Origin: Hanleya hanleyi
Lineage: Eukaryota > Mollusca > Polyplacophora > Lepidopleurida > Hanleyidae
Reading direction: 5' to 3'
DNA length: 64,000 nt
NCBI GenBank assembly: GCA_036873755.1
Contig: JAVTVY010018921.1
Location: 18,794 to 82,793, forward strand
The translations under genes were made by a program, and so were the position numbers. This document shows positions 44,041 through 62,200 of the stretch, one piece after another (the first letter of the stretch is position 1; every line of letters begins with the position of its first letter). The notes beneath the pieces were generated by a model. That model was not told the origin of the DNA. It made no database searches and was given only the letters and a program-made list of their open reading frames with translations.

Positions 44041-44290
44041 AAAGTAACTCACTTTTCTGCCTACTACGGAGTTTAGCAAAACTATCTGCACAATATTGCC
44101 AAGCATGCTATTTAGCACCATGTTAAAGCATAGAAAATTTAAAAAGTATCTAAAAAAAAGCCAATCCTGCACCTAATTCTAAATTTCTGGATATTGTTAT
44201 CATGATTATGGAGTACTATTTGATTATGCCGACCTAGAGCCAGTGAATGTATTATTCAAGATTGATACAGGGAAAAGTCCATCGAAAGTA

Positions 44291-47200
44291 TAAACATGTA
44301 TCATATAATAGCCTGATGAACGATAGCTGGCACTCCACCACTACATCTCACTATAACATGTATCATATACAGCCTGATGAACGATATGTGACACTACATC
44401 ACTACATCTCACTGTAACATGTATGATATAAAGCCTGATGATAGATAGGTGACACTCCGCCATTACATCTCACTATAACATGTATCATATGCAACCAGGT
44501 GAGCGATAGGTGACACTCCACCACTACATCTCACTGTAACATGTATCATATACAGCCTGATGAACGATAGGAGACACTCCACCAATACATCTCACTGTAA
44601 CATGTATGATATAAAGCCTGATGATAGATAGGTGACACTCCGCCATTACATCTCACTATAACATGTATCATATGCAACCAGGTGAGCGATAGGTGACACT
44701 CCACCACTACATCACACTATAACATGTATCATATAAAGCCTGATGAACGATAGGTGACACTCCACCACTACATCTCACTGTAATATGTATCATATACAGC
44801 CTGATGAACGATAGGAGACACTCCACCAATACATCTCACTGTAACATGTATCATGTACAGCCTGATGAACGATAGGTGACACTCCGCCATTACATCTCAC
44901 TATAACATGTATCATATACAGCCTGATGAACGATAGGTGACACTCCACCACTACATCTCACTGTAACATGTATCATATACAGCCTGATGAACGATAGGTG
45001 ACACTCCGCCATTACATCTCACTATAACATGTATCATATGCAACCAGGTGAGCGATAGGTGACACTCCACCACTACATCTCACTATAACATGTATCATAT
45101 ACAGCCTGATGAACGATAGGTGACACTCCACCACTACATCTCAATATAACATGTATCATATGCAACCAGGTGAGCGATAGGTGACACTCCACCATTACAT
45201 CTCACTGTAACATGTATGATATACAGCCTGATGAACGATAGGTGGCAATTCACCACTACATCTCACTATAACATGTATCATATACAGCCTGATGAACGAT
45301 AGGTGACACTCCACCACTACATCTCACTATAACATGTATCATATACAGCCTTATGAACGATAGGTGACACTCCACCACTACATCTCAATATAACATGTAT
45401 CATATGCAACCAGGTGAGCGATAGGTGACACTCCACCATTACATCTCACTGTAACATGTATGATATACAGCCTGATGAACGATAGGTGGCAATTCACCAC
45501 TACATCTCACTATAACATGTATCATATACAGCCTGATGAACGATAGGTGACTCTCCACCACTACATCTCAGTATAACATGTATCATATACAGCCTTATGA
45601 AAGATAGGTGACACTCCACCACTACATCTCACTATAACATGTATCATATACAGCCTGATGAACGATAGGTGACACTCCACCACTACATCTCACTGTAACA
45701 TGTATCATATACAGCCTGATGAACGATAGGTGACACTCCACCACTACATCTCACTGTAACGTGTATGATATACAGCCTTATGAACGATAGGTGACACTCC
45801 ACCACTACATCTCGCTATAACATGTATCATATACAGCCTGATGAACGATAGGTGACACTCCACCACTACATCTCACTATAACATGTATCATATACAGCCT
45901 GATGAACGATAGGTGACACTCCACCACTACATCTCACTGTAGCATGTATCATATACAGCCTGATGAACAATAGGTGACACTCCACCACTACATCTCACTG
46001 TAACGTGCATGATATACAGCCTTATGAACGATAGGTGACACTCCACCACTACATCTCACTATAACATGTATCATATACAGCCTGATGAACGATAGGTGAC
46101 ACTCCACCACTACATCTCACTATAACATGTATCATATAGAGCCTGATGAACGATAGGTTGCACTCAACCACTACATCTCACTGTACCATGTATCATATAC
46201 AGCCTGAAGAACGATAGGTGACACTCCACCACTACATCTCACTATAGCATGTATCATATACAGCCTGATGAACAATAGGTGACACTCCACCACTACATCT
46301 CACTGTAACGTGTATTATATACAGCCTGATGAACGATAGTTGACACTCCACCAAAACATCTCACTATAACATGTATCACATACAGCCTGATGAACGATAG
46401 GTGACACTCCACCACTACATCTCACTGTAACATGTATCATATACAGCCTGATGAACGATAGGTGACACACCATCACCACATCTCACTATAACATGTATCA
46501 TATACAGCCTGATGAACGATAGGTGACACTCCACCACTACATCTCACTGTAACATATATGATATAAAGCCTGATGAGCGATAAGTGACACTCCACCATAA
46601 CATCTAACTATAACATGTATCATATACAGCCTGATGAAAGATAGGTGACACTCCACCACTACATCACACTATAACCTGTATCATATACAGCCTGATGAAC
46701 GATAGGTGACACTCCACCACTACATCTCACTGTAACGTGCATGATATACAGCCTTATGAACGATAGGTGACACTCCACCACTACATCTCACTATAACATG
46801 TATCATATACAGCCTGATGAACGATAGGTGACACTCCGCCACTACATTTCACTGTAACATGTATCATATACAGCCTGATGAACGATAGGTGACACTCCAC
46901 CACTACATCACACTATAACCTGTATCATATACAGCCTGATGAACGATAGGTGACACTCCACCACTACATCTCACTGCAACATGTATCATATACAGCCTGA
47001 TGAACGATATGTGACACTCCACCATTAGATCTCACTATTACATGTATCGTATACAGCCTGATGAACGATAGGTGTCACTCCACCACAACATCTCACTGTA
47101 ACATATATGATATAAAGCCTGATGAGCGATAGGTGACACTCCACCACTACATCTCACTGTAACATGTATCATATTAAGCCTGATGAACGATAGGTGACCC

Positions 47201-50200
47201 TCCACCACTACATCTCACTATAACATGTATCATATACAGCCTGATGAACGATATGTGACACTCCACCATTAGATCTCACTATAACATGTATCATATACAG
47301 CCTGATGAACGATAGGTGACACTCCACCACTACATCCCACTATAACATGTATCATATACAGCCTGATGAACGATAGGTGACACTCCACCATTAGATCTCA
47401 CTATAACATGTATCATATACAGCCTGATGAACGATAGGTGACACTCCACCAATACATCTCACTATAACATGTATCATATACAGCCTGTTGAACGATAGGT
47501 GACAATCCACCACTACATCTCACTATAACATGTATCATATACAGCCTGATGAACGATAGGTGGCATTCCAACACTACATCTCACTATAACATGTATTATA
47601 TACAGCTTGATGAACGATAGGTGACACTCCACCGTAACATGTATCATATACAGCTTGATGAACGATATGTGACACTCCACCACTACATCTCACTATAACA
47701 TGTATCATATACAGCCTGGTGAACGATAGGTGACACTCCATCACTACATCTCACTGTAACATGTATGATACAAAGCCTGATGAAAGATAGGTGACACTCC
47801 TCCACTACATCTCACTATAACATGTATCATATACAGCCTGGTGAACGATAGGTGACACTCCATCACTACATCTCACTGTAACATGTATGATATAAAGCCT
47901 GATGAAAGATAGGTGACACTCCTCCACTACATCTCACTATAACATGTATCATATACAGCCTGATGAAAGATAGGTGACACTCCACCAATACATCTCAATA
48001 TAACATGTATGATATACAGCCTGATGAACGATAGGTGGCAATTCACCACTACATCTCACTATAACATGTATCATATACAGCCTGATGAACGATAGGTGAC
48101 ACTCCACCACTACATCTCAGTATAACATGTATCATATACAGCCTTATGAACGATAGGTGACACTCCACCACTACATCTCACTATAACATGTATCATATAC
48201 AGCCTGATGAACGATAGGTGACACTCCACCACTACATCTCACTGTAGCATGTATCATATACAGCCTGATGAACAATAGGTGACACTCCACCACTACATCT
48301 CACTGTAACGTGCATGATATACAGCCTTATGAACGATAGGTGACACTCCACCACTACATCTCACTATAACATGTATCATATACAGCCTGATGAACGATAG
48401 GTGACACTCCACCACTACATCTCACTATAACATGTATCATATACAGCCTGATGAACGATAGGTGACACTCCACCACTACATCTCACTATAACATGTATCA
48501 TATAGAGCCTGATGAACGATAGGTTGCACTCAACCACTACATCTCACTGTACCATGTATCATATACAGCCTGAAGAACGATAGGTGACACTCCACCACTA
48601 CATCTCACTATAGCATGTATCATATACAGCCTGATGAACAATAGGTGACACTCCACCACTACATCTCACTGTAACGTGTATTATATACAGCCTGATGAAC
48701 GATAGTTGACACTCCACCAAAACATCTCACTATAACATGTATCACATACAGCCTGATGAACGATAGGTGACACTCCACCACTACATCTCACTGTAACATA
48801 TATGATATAAAGCCTGATGAGCGATAGGAGACACTCCACCATAACATCTAACTATAACATGTATCATATACAGCCTGATGAAAGATAGGTGACACTCCGC
48901 CACTACATTTCACTGTAACATGTATCATATACAGCCTGATGAACGATAGGTGACACTCCACCACTACATCTCACTGTAACATATATGATATAAAGCCTGA
49001 TGAGCGATAGGAGACACTCCACCATAACATCTAACTATTAACATGTATCATATACAGCCTGATGAAAGATAGGTGACACTCCGCCACTACATTTCACTGT
49101 AACATGTATCATATACAGCCTGATGAACGATAGGTGACACTCCACCACTACATCACACTATAACATGTATCATATACAGCCTGATGAACGATAGGTGACA
49201 CTCCACCACTACATCTCACTGTAACATGTATCATATACAGCCTGATGAACGATATGTGACACTCCACCATTAGATCTCACTATTACATGTATCGTATACA
49301 GCCTGATGAACGATAGGTGTCACTCCACCACAACATCTCACTGTAACATATATGATATAAAGCCTGATGAGCGATAGGTGACACTCCACCACTACATCTC
49401 ACTGTAACATGTATCATATTAAGCCTGATGAAGGATAGGTGACACTCCACCACTACATCTCACTATAACATGTATCATATACAGCCTGATGAACGATAGG
49501 TGGCATTCCACCACTACATCTCACTATAACATGTATTATATACAGCTTGTTGAACGATAGGTGACACTCCACCGTAACATGTATCATATACAGCTTGATG
49601 AACGATATGTGACACTCCACCACTACATCTCACTATAACATGTATCATATACAGCCTGGTGAACGATAGGTGACACTCCATCACTACATCTCACTGTAAC
49701 ATGTATGATACAAAGCCTGATGAAAGATAGGTGACACTCCTCCACTACATCTCACTATAACATGTATCATATACAGCCTGGTGAACGATAGGTGACACTC
49801 CATCACTACATCTCACTGTAACATGTATGATATAAAGCCTGATGAAAGATAGATGACACTCCTCCACTACATCTCACTATAACATGTATCATATACAGCC
49901 TGATGAAAGATAGGTGACACTCCACCAATACATCTCACTATAACATGTATCATTTACAGCCTGATGAACGATAGGTGACAATCCACCACTACATCTCACT
50001 ATAACATGTATCATATACAGCCTGATGAACGATAGGTGGCACTCCACCACTACATCTCACTATAACATGTATTATATACAGCCTGATGAACGATAGGTGA
50101 CACTCCACCGTAACATGCATCATATACAGCCTGATGAACGATAGGTTGCACTCAACCACTACATCTCACTGTAACATGTATCATATACAGCCTGAAGAAC

Positions 50201-53200
50201 GATAGGTGACACTCCACCACTACATCTCACTATAGCATGTATCATATACAGCCTGATGAACGATACGTGACATTCCACCACTACATCTCACTGTAGCATG
50301 TATCATATACAGCCTGATGAACAATAGGTGACACTCCACCACTACATTTCACTGTAACGTGTATTATATACAGCCTGATGAACGATAGTTGACACTCCAC
50401 CAAGACATCTCACTATAACATGTATCACATACAGCCTGATGAACGATAGGTGACCCTCCACCACTACATCTCACTGTAACATGTATCATATACAGCCTGA
50501 TGAACGATAGGTGACACTCCATCACCACATCTCACCATAACATGTATCATATACAGCCTGATGAACGATAGGTGACACTCCACCACTACATCTCACTGTA
50601 ACATATATGATATAAAGCCTGATGAGCGATAGGTGACACTCCACCATAACATCTAACTATAACATGTATCATATACAGCCTGATGAAAGATAGGTGACAC
50701 TCCGCCACTACATTTCACTGTAACATGTATCATGTACAGCCTGATGAACGATAGGTGACACTCCACCACTACATCACACTATAACATGTATCATATACAG
50801 CCTGATGAACGATAGGTGACACTCCACCACTACATCTAACTGTAACATGTATCATATACAGCCTGATGAACGATAGGTGACAGTCCACCACTACATCTCA
50901 CTGTAACATGTATCGTATACAGCCTGATGAACGATAGGTCACACTCCACCATTAGATCTCACTATAACATGTATCATATACAGCCTGATGGACGACAGGT
51001 GTCACTCCACCACAACATCTCACTGTAACATATATGATATAAAGCCTGATGAGCGATAGGTGACACTCCACCACTACATCTCACTGTAACATGTATCATA
51101 TACAGCCTGATGAACGATAGGTGACAATCCACAACTACATCTCACTATAACATGTATCATATACAGCCTGATGAACGATAGGTGACACTCCACCATTAGA
51201 TCTCACTATAACATGTATCATATACAGCCTGATGAACGATAAGTGACACTCCATCAATACCTCTCACTATAACATGTATCATATACAGCCTGATGAACGA
51301 TAGGTGACACTCCATCACTACATCTCACTGTAACATGTATGATACAAAGCCTGATGAAAGATAGGTGACACTCCTCCACTACATCTCACTATAACATGTA
51401 TCATATACAGCCTGGTGAACGATAGGTGACACTCCATCACTACATCTCACTGTAACATGTATGATATAAAGCCTGATGAAAGATAGATGACACTCCTCCA
51501 CTACATCTCACTATAACATGTATCATATACAGCCTGATGAAAGATAGGTGACACTCCACCAATACATCTCACTATAACATGTATCATTTACAGCCTGATG
51601 AACGATAGGTGACAATCCACCACTACATCTCACTATAACATGTATCATATACAGCCTGATGAACGATAGGTGGCACTCCACCACTACATCTCACTATAAC
51701 ATGTATTATATACAGCCTGATGAACGATAGGTGACACTCCACCGTAACATGCATCATATACAGCCTGATGAACGATAGGTTGCACTCAACCACTACATCT
51801 CACTGTAACATGTATCATATACAGCCTGAAGAACGATAGGTGACACTCCACCACTACATCTCACTATAGCATGTATCATATACAGCCTGATGAACGATAC
51901 GTGACATTCCACCACTACATCTCACTGTAGCATGTATCATATACAGCCTGATGAACAATAGGTGACACTCCACCACTACATTTCACTGTAACGTGTATTA
52001 TATACAGCCTGATGAACGATAGTTGACACTCCACCAAGACATCTCACTATAACATGTATCACATACAGCCTGATGAACGATAGGTGACCCTCCACCACTA
52101 CATCTCACTGTAACATGTATCATATACAGCCTGATGAACGATAGGTGACACTCCATCACCACATCTCACCATAACATGTATCATATACAGCCTGATGAAC
52201 GATAGGTGACACTCCACCACTACATCTCACTGTAACATATATGATATAAAGCCTGATGAGCGATAGGTGACACTCCACCATAACATCTAACTATAACATG
52301 TATCATATACAGCCTGATGAAAGATAGGTGACACTCCGCCACTACATTTCACTGTAACATGTATCATGTACAGCCTGATGAACGATAGGTGACACTCCAC
52401 CACTACATCACACTATAACATGTATCATATACAGCCTGATGAACGATAGGTGACACTCCACCACTACATCTAACTGTAACATGTATCATATACAGCCTGA
52501 TGAACGATAGGTGACACTCCACCACTACATCTCACTGTAACATGTATCGTATACAGCCTGATGAACGATAGGTCACACTCCACCATTAGATCTCACTATA
52601 ACATGTATCATATACAGCCTGATGGACGACAGGTGTCACTCCACCACAACATCTCACTGTAACATATATGATATAAAGCCTGATGAGCGATAGGTGACAC
52701 TCCACCACTACATCTCACTGTAACATGTATCATATACAGCCTGATGAACGATAGGTGACAATCCACAACTACATCTCACTATAACATGTATCATATACAG
52801 CCTGATGAACGATAGGTGACACTCCACCATTAGATCTCACTATAACATGTATCATATACAGCCTGATGAACGATAAGTGACACTCCATCAATACCTCTCA
52901 CTATAACATGTATCATATACAGCCTGATGAACGATAGGTGACAATCCACCACTACATCTCACTATAACATGTATCATATACAGCCTGATGAACGATAGGT
53001 GGCACTCCACCACTACATCTCACTATAACATGTATTATATACAGCTTGATGAACGATAGGTGACACTCCACCACTACATCTCACTATAACATGTATCATA
53101 TACAGCCTGATGAACGATAGGTGACACTCCACCACTACATCACACTATAACATGTATCATATACAGCCTGATGAACGATAGGTGGCACTCCACCACTACA

Positions 53201-56200
53201 TCACACTATAACATGTATCATATACAGCTTGATGAACGATAGGTGACACTCCACCACTACATCTCACTATAACATGTATCATATACAGCCTGGTGAACGA
53301 TAGGTGACACTCCATCACTACATCTCACTGTAACATGTATGATATAAAGCCTGATGAAAGATAGGTGACACTCCGCCACTACATCTCACTATAACATGTA
53401 TCATATACAGCCTGATGAAAGATAGGTGACACTCCACCAATACATCTCACTATAACATGTATCATTTACAGCCTGATGAACGATAGGTGACAATCCACCA
53501 CTACATCACACTATAACATGTATCATATACAGCCTGATGAACGATAGGTGACACTCCACCACTACATCACACTATAACATGTATCATATACAGCCTGATG
53601 AACGATAGCTGACACTCTACCACTACATCACACTATAACATCTATCATATACAGCCTGATGAACGATAGGTGACACTCCACCACTACATCACACTATAAC
53701 ATGTATCATATACCGCCTGATGAGCGATAGGTGACACTCCACCACTACATCACACTATAACATGTATCATATACAGCCCGATGAACGATAGGTGACACTC
53801 CACCACTACATCTCACTGTAACATGTATCATATACAGCCTGATGAACGATAGGTGACACTCCACCACTACATCTCACTATAACATGTATCATATACAGCC
53901 TGATGAACGATATGTGACACTCCACCATTAGATCTCACTATAACATGTATCATATACAGCCTGATGAACGACAGGTGTCACTCCACCACTACATCTCACT
54001 GTAACATATATGATATAAAGCCTGATGAGCGATAGGTGACACTCCACCACTACATCTCACTGTAACATGTATCATATACAGCCTGATGAACGATAGGTGA
54101 CACTCCACCACTACATCTCACTATAACATGTATCATATACAGCCTGATGAACGATAGGTGGCACTCCATCACTACATCTCACTATAACATGTATTATATA
54201 CAGCTTGATGAACGATAGGTGACACTCCACCACTACATCTCACTATAACATGTATCATATACAGCCTGATGAACGATAGGTGACACTCCACCACTACATC
54301 ACACTATAACATGTATCATATACAGCCTGATGAACGATAGGTGGCACTCCACCACTACATCACACTATAACATGTATCATATACAGCTTGATGAACGATA
54401 GGTGACACTCCACCACTACATCTCACTATAACATGTATCATATACAGCCTGGTGAACGATAGGTGACACTCCATCACTACATCTCACTGTAACATGTATG
54501 ATATAAAGCCTGATGAAAGATAGGTGACACTCCGCCACTACATCTCACTATAACATGTATCATATACAGCCTGATGAAAGATAGGTGACACTCCACCAAT
54601 ACATCTCACTATAACATGTATCATTTACAGCCTGATGAACGATAGGTGACAATCCACCACTACATCACACTATAACATGTATCATATACAGCCTGATGAA
54701 CGATAGGTGACACTCCACCACTACATCACACTATAACATGTATCATATACAGCCTGATGAACGATAGCTGACACTCTACCACTACATCACACTATAACAT
54801 CTATCATATACAGCCTGATGAACGATAGGTGACACTCCACCACTACATCACACTATAACATGTATCATATACCGCCTGATGAGCGATAGGTGACACTCCA
54901 CCACTACATCACACTATAACATGTATCATATACAGCCTGATGAACGATAGGTGACACTCCACCACTACATCTCACTGTAACATGTATCATATACAGCCTG
55001 ATGAACGATAGGTGACACTCCACCACTACATCTCACTATAACATATATCATATACAGCCTGATGAACGATATGTGACACTCCACCACTACATCACACTAT
55101 AACATGTATCATATACAGCCTGATGAGCGATAGGTGACACTCCACCACTACTTCGCACTATAACATGTATCATATACAGCCTGATGAACGATAGGTGACA
55201 CTCCACCACTACATCTCACTATAACATGTATCATATACAGCCTGATGAACGATATGTGACACTCCACCACTACATCTCGCTATAACATGTATCATATACA
55301 GCCTGATGAACGATAGGTGACACTCCATCACTACATCTCACTATAACATGTATCATATACAGCCTGATGAATGATATGTGACACTCCACCACTACATCTC
55401 ACTATAACATGTATCATATACAGCCTGATGAACGATATGTGACACTCCACCATTAGATCTCACTATAACATGTATCATATACAGCCTGATGAACGATACG
55501 TGACACTCCACCACTACATCTTACTGTAACATGTATCGTATACAGCCTGATGAACGATAGGTGACACTCCACCATTAGATCTCACTATAACATGTATCAT
55601 ATACAGCCTGATGAACGACAGGTGTCACTCCACCACTACATCTCACTGTAACATATATGATATAAAGCCTGATGAGCGATAGGTGACACTCCACCACTAC
55701 ATCTCAATGTAACATGTATCATATACAGCCTGATGAACGATAGGTGACACTCCACCACTACATCTCACTATAACATGTATCATATAAAGCCTGATGAGCG
55801 ATAGGTGACACTCCACCACTACATCTCGCTATAACATGTATCATATACAGCCTGATGAACGACAGGTGACACTCCATCACTACATCTCACTATAACATGT
55901 ATCATATACAGCCTGATGAGCGATATGTGACACTCCACCATTACATCTCACTATAACATATATCATATACAGCCTGATGAACGGTAGGTGACACTCCATC
56001 ACTACATCTCACTATAACATGTATCATATACAGCCTAATGAGCGATATGTGACACTCCACCACTACATCTCACTATAACATGTATCATATACAGCCTGAT
56101 GAACGATAGGTGAAACTCCACCATTACATCTCGCTATAACATGTATCATATACAGCCTGATGAACGATAGGTGACACTCCACCAGTACATCTCACTGTAA

Positions 56201-59200
56201 CATGTATGATATACAGCCTGATGAACGATAGTTGACACTCCACCAAGACATCTCATTATAACATGTATCACATACAGCCTGATGAACGATAGGTGACACT
56301 CCATCACTACATCTCACTGTAACATGTATCATATACAGCCTGATGAACGATAGGTGACACTCCATCACTACATCTCACTATAACATGTATCATATACAGC
56401 CTGATGAACGATAGCTGACACTCCACCACTACATCACACTATAACATGTATCATATACAGCCTGATGAACGATAGGTGACACTCCACCACTACATCTCAC
56501 TATAACATGTATCATATACAGCCTGATGAACGATATGTGACACTCCACCACTACATTTCGCTATAACATGTATCATATACAGCCTGATGAACGATAGGTG
56601 ACACTCCATCACTACATCTCACTATAACATGTATCATATACAGCCTGATGAATGATATGTGACACTCCACGACTACATCTCACTGTAACATGTATCATAT
56701 ACAGCCTGATGAACGATAGGTGACACTCCACCACTACATCTCACTATAACATGTATCATTTACAGCCTGATGAACGATAGGTGACACTCCACCATTAGAT
56801 CGCACTATAACATGTATCATATACGGCCTGATGAACGATACGTGACACTCCACCAATACATCTCACTATAACATGTATCATATACAGCCTGATGAACGAT
56901 AGGTGACACTCCACCATAACATCTCACTCTAACATGTATCATATACAGCCTGATGAACGATAGGTGACACTCCACCACTACATCTCACTGCAACATGTAT
57001 CATATACAGCCTGATGAACGATAGGTGACATTCCACCACTACATCTCACCATAACATGTATCATATACAGCCTGATGAACGATAGGTGACACTCCACCAC
57101 TACATCTCACTGTAACATGTATGCCATACAGCCTGATGAACGATAGGTGACACTCCATCACTACATCTCACTATAACATGTATCATATACAGCCTGATGA
57201 ACGATAGGTGGCACTCCACCACTACATCTCACTATAACATGTATTATATACAGCTTGATGAACGATAGGTGACACTCCACCACTACATCTCACTATAACA
57301 TGTATCATATACAGCCTGATGAACGATAGGTGACACTCCACCACTACATCACACTATAACATGTATCATATACAGCCTGATGAACGATAGGTGGCACTCC
57401 ACCACTACATCACACTATAACATGTATCATATACAGCTTGATGAACGATAGGTGACACTCCACCACTAGATCTCACTATAACATGTATCATATACAGCCT
57501 GGTGAACGATAGGTGACACTCCATCACTACATCTCACTGTAACATGTATGATATAAAGCCTGATGAACGATAGGTGACACTCCTCCACTACATCTCACTA
57601 TAACATGTATCATATACAGCCTGGTGAACGATAGGTGACACTCCATCACTACATCTCACTGTAACATGTATGATATAAAGCCTGATGAAAGATAGGTGAC
57701 ACTCCGCCACTACATCTCACTATAACATGTATCATATACAGCCTGATGAAAGATAGGTGACACTCCACCAATACATCTCACTATAACATGTATCATTTAC
57801 AGCCTGATGAACGATAGGTGACAATCCACCACTACATCACACTATAACATGTATCATATACAGCCTGATGAACGATAGGTGACACTCCACCACTACATCA
57901 CACTATAACATGTATCATATACAGCCTGATGAACGATAGCTGACACTCTACCACTACATCACACTATAACATCTATCATATACAGCCTGATGAACGATAG
58001 GTGACACTCCACCACTACATCACACTATAACATGTATCATATACCGCCTGATGAGCGATAGGTGACACTCCACCACTACATCACACTATAACATGTATCA
58101 TATACAGCCTGATGAACGATAGGTGACACTCCACCACTACATCTCACTGTAACATGTATCATATACAGCCTGATGAACGATAGGTGACACTCCACCACTA
58201 CATCTCACTATAACATGTATCATATACAGCCTGATGAACGATATGTGACACTCCACCACTACATCACACTATAACATGTATCATATACAGCCTGATGAGC
58301 GATAGGTGACACTCCACCACTACATCTCACTATAACATGTATCATATACAGCCTGATGAACGATAGGTGACACTCCACCACTACATCTCACTATAACATG
58401 TATCATATACAGCCTGATGAACGATATGTGACACTCCACCACTACATCTCGCTATAACATGTATCATATACAGCCTGATGAACGATAGGTGACACTCCAT
58501 CACTACATCTCACTATAACATGTAACATATACAGCCTGATGAATGATATGTGACACTCCACCACTACATCTCACTGTAACAAGTATCATATACAGCCTGA
58601 TGAACGATAGGTGACACTCCACCACTACATCTCACTATAACATGTATCATATACAGCCTGATGAACGATATGTGACACTCCACCATTAGATCTCACTATA
58701 ACATGTATCATATACAGCCTGATGAAGGATACGTGACACTCCACCACTACATCTTACTGTAACATGTATCGTATACAGCCTGATGAACGATAGGTGACAC
58801 TCCACCATTAGATCTCACTATAACATGTATCATATACAGCCTGATGAACGACAGGTGTCACTCCACCACTACATCTCACTGTAACATATATGATATAAAG
58901 CCTGATGAGCGATAGGTGACACTCCACCACTACATCTCACTGTAACATGTATCATATACAGCCTGATGAACGATAGGTGACACTCCACCACTACATCTCA
59001 CTATAACATGTATCATATAAAGCCTGATGAGCGATAGGTGACACTCCACCACTACATCTCGCTATAACATGTATCATATACAGCCTGATGAACGACAGGT
59101 GACACTCCATCACTACATCTCACTATAACATGTATCATATACAGCCTGATGAGCGATATGTGACACTCCACCATTACATCTTACTATAACATATATCATA

Positions 59201-62200
59201 TACAGCCTGATGAACGATAGGTGACACTCCATCACTACATCTCACTATAACATGTATCATATACAGCCTAATGAGCGATATGTGACACTCCACCACTACA
59301 TCTCACTATAACATGTATCATATACTGCCTGATGAACGATAGGTGAAAATCCACCATTACATCTCGCTATAACATGTATCATATACAGCCTGATGAACGA
59401 TAGGTGACACTCCACCAGTACATCTCACTGTAACATGTATGATATACAGCCTGATGAACGATAGTTGACACTCCACCAAGACATCTCATTATAACATGTA
59501 TCACATACAGCCTGATGAACGATAGGTGACACTCCATCACTACATCTCACTGTAACATGTATCATATACAGCCTGATGAACGATAGGTGACACTCCATCA
59601 CTACATCTCACTATAACATGTATCATATACAGCCTGATGAACGATAGCTGACACTCCACCACTACATCACACTATAACATGTATCATATACAGCCTGATG
59701 AACGATAGGTGACACTCCACCACTACATCTCACTATAACATGTATCATATACAGCCTGATGAACGATATGTGACACTCCACCACTACATTTCGCTATAAC
59801 ATGTATCATATACAGCCTGATGAACGATAGGTGACACTCCATCACTACATCTCACTATAACATGTATCATATACAGCCTGATGAATGATATGTGACACTC
59901 CACGACTACATCTCACTGTAACATGTATCATATACAGCCTGATGAACGATAGGTGACACTCCACCACTACATCTCACTATAACATGTATCATTTACAGCC
60001 TGATGAACGATAGGTGACACTCCACCATTAGATCGCACTATAACATGTATCATATACAGCCTGATGAACGATACGTGACACTCCACAAATACATCTCACT
60101 ATAAAATGTATCATATACAGCCTGATGAACGATAGGTGACACTCCACCATAACATCTCACTCTAACATGTATCATATACAGCCTGATGAACGATAGGTGA
60201 CACTCCACCACTACATCTCACTGCAACATGTATCATATACAGCCTGATGAACGATAGGTGACATTCCACCACTACATCTCACCATAACATGTATCTTATA
60301 CAGCCTGATGAACGATAGGTGACACTCCACCACTACATCTCACTGTAACATGTATGCCATACAGCCTGATGAATGATAGGTGACACTCCATCACTACATT
60401 TCACTATAACATGTATCATATACAGCCTGATGAACGATAGGTGACACTCCATCACTACATCTCACTGTGACATGTATGATATAAAGCCAGATGAGCGATA
60501 GGTGACACTCCACCACTACATCTCACTATAACATGTATCATATACAGCCTGATGAACGATATGTGACACTCCACCACTACATCTCACTGTAACATGTATC
60601 ATACACAGCCTGATGAACGATAGGTGACACTCCACCACTACATCTCACTGTAACATGTATCATATACAGGCTGATGAACGATAGGTGACACTCCACCTCT
60701 ACATCTCACTGTAACATGTATCATATACAGCCTGATGAACGATAGGTGACACTCCACCACTACATCTCACTGTAACATGCATCATATACAGCCTGATGAA
60801 CAATAGGTGACACTCCACCACTACATCTCAATATAACATGTATCATATACAGCCTGATGAACGATAGGTGACACTCCACCACTACATCTCACTGTAACAT
60901 GTATCATATACAGCCTGATGAACGATAGGTGACACTCCACCACTACATCTCACTATAACATGTATCATATACAGCCTGATGAACGATAGGTGACACTCCA
61001 CCACTGCATCTCACTGTAACATGTATCATATACAGCCTGATGAACGATAGTTGACACTCCACCAAGACATCTCACTATAACATGTACCACATACAGCCTG
61101 ATGAACGATAGGTGACACTCCATCACTACATCTCACTGTAACATGTATCATATACAGCCTGATGAACGCTAGGTGACACTCCATCACTACATCTCACTAT
61201 AACATGTATCATATACAGCCTGAGGAACGATAGGTGACACTCCACCACTACAGCTCACTGTAACATATATGATATAAAGCCTGATGAGCGATAGGTGACA
61301 CTCCACCATAACCTCTCACTGTAACATGTATCATACACAGCCTGATGAACGATAGGTGACACTCCACCACTACATCTCACTGTAACATGTATCATATACA
61401 GCCTGATGAACGATAGGTGACACTCCATCACTACATCTCACTGTAACATGTATGATATAAAGCCAGATGAGCGATAGGTGACACTCCACCACTACATCTC
61501 ACTATAACATGTATCATATACAGCCTGATGAACGATATGTGACACTCCACCACTACATCTCACTGTAACATGTATCATACACAGCCTGATGAACGATAGG
61601 TGACATTCCACCACTACATCTCACTGTAACATGTATCATATACAGCCTGATGAACGATAGGTGAGACTCCACCACTACATCTCACTGTAACATGTATCAT
61701 ATACAGCCTGATGAACGATAGGTGACACTCCACCACTACATCTCACTGTAACATGCATCATATACAGCCTGAAGAACAATAGGTGACACTCCACCACTAC
61801 ATCTCAATATAACATGTATCATATACAGGCTGATGAACGATAGGTGACACTCCACCACTACATCTCACTGTAACATGTATCATATACAGCCTGATGAACA
61901 ATAGGTGACACTCCACCACTACATCTCACTATAACATGTATCATATACAGCCTGATGAACGATAGGTGACACTCCACCACTGCATCTCACTGTAACATGT
62001 ATCATATACAGCCTGATGAACGATAGTTGACACTCCACCAAGACATCTCACTATAACATGTATCACATACAGCCTGATGAACGATAGGTGACACTCCATC
62101 ACTACATCTCACTGTAACATGTATCATATACAGCCTGATGAACGCTAGGTGACACTCCATCACTACATCTCACTATAACATGTATCATATACAGCCTGAG

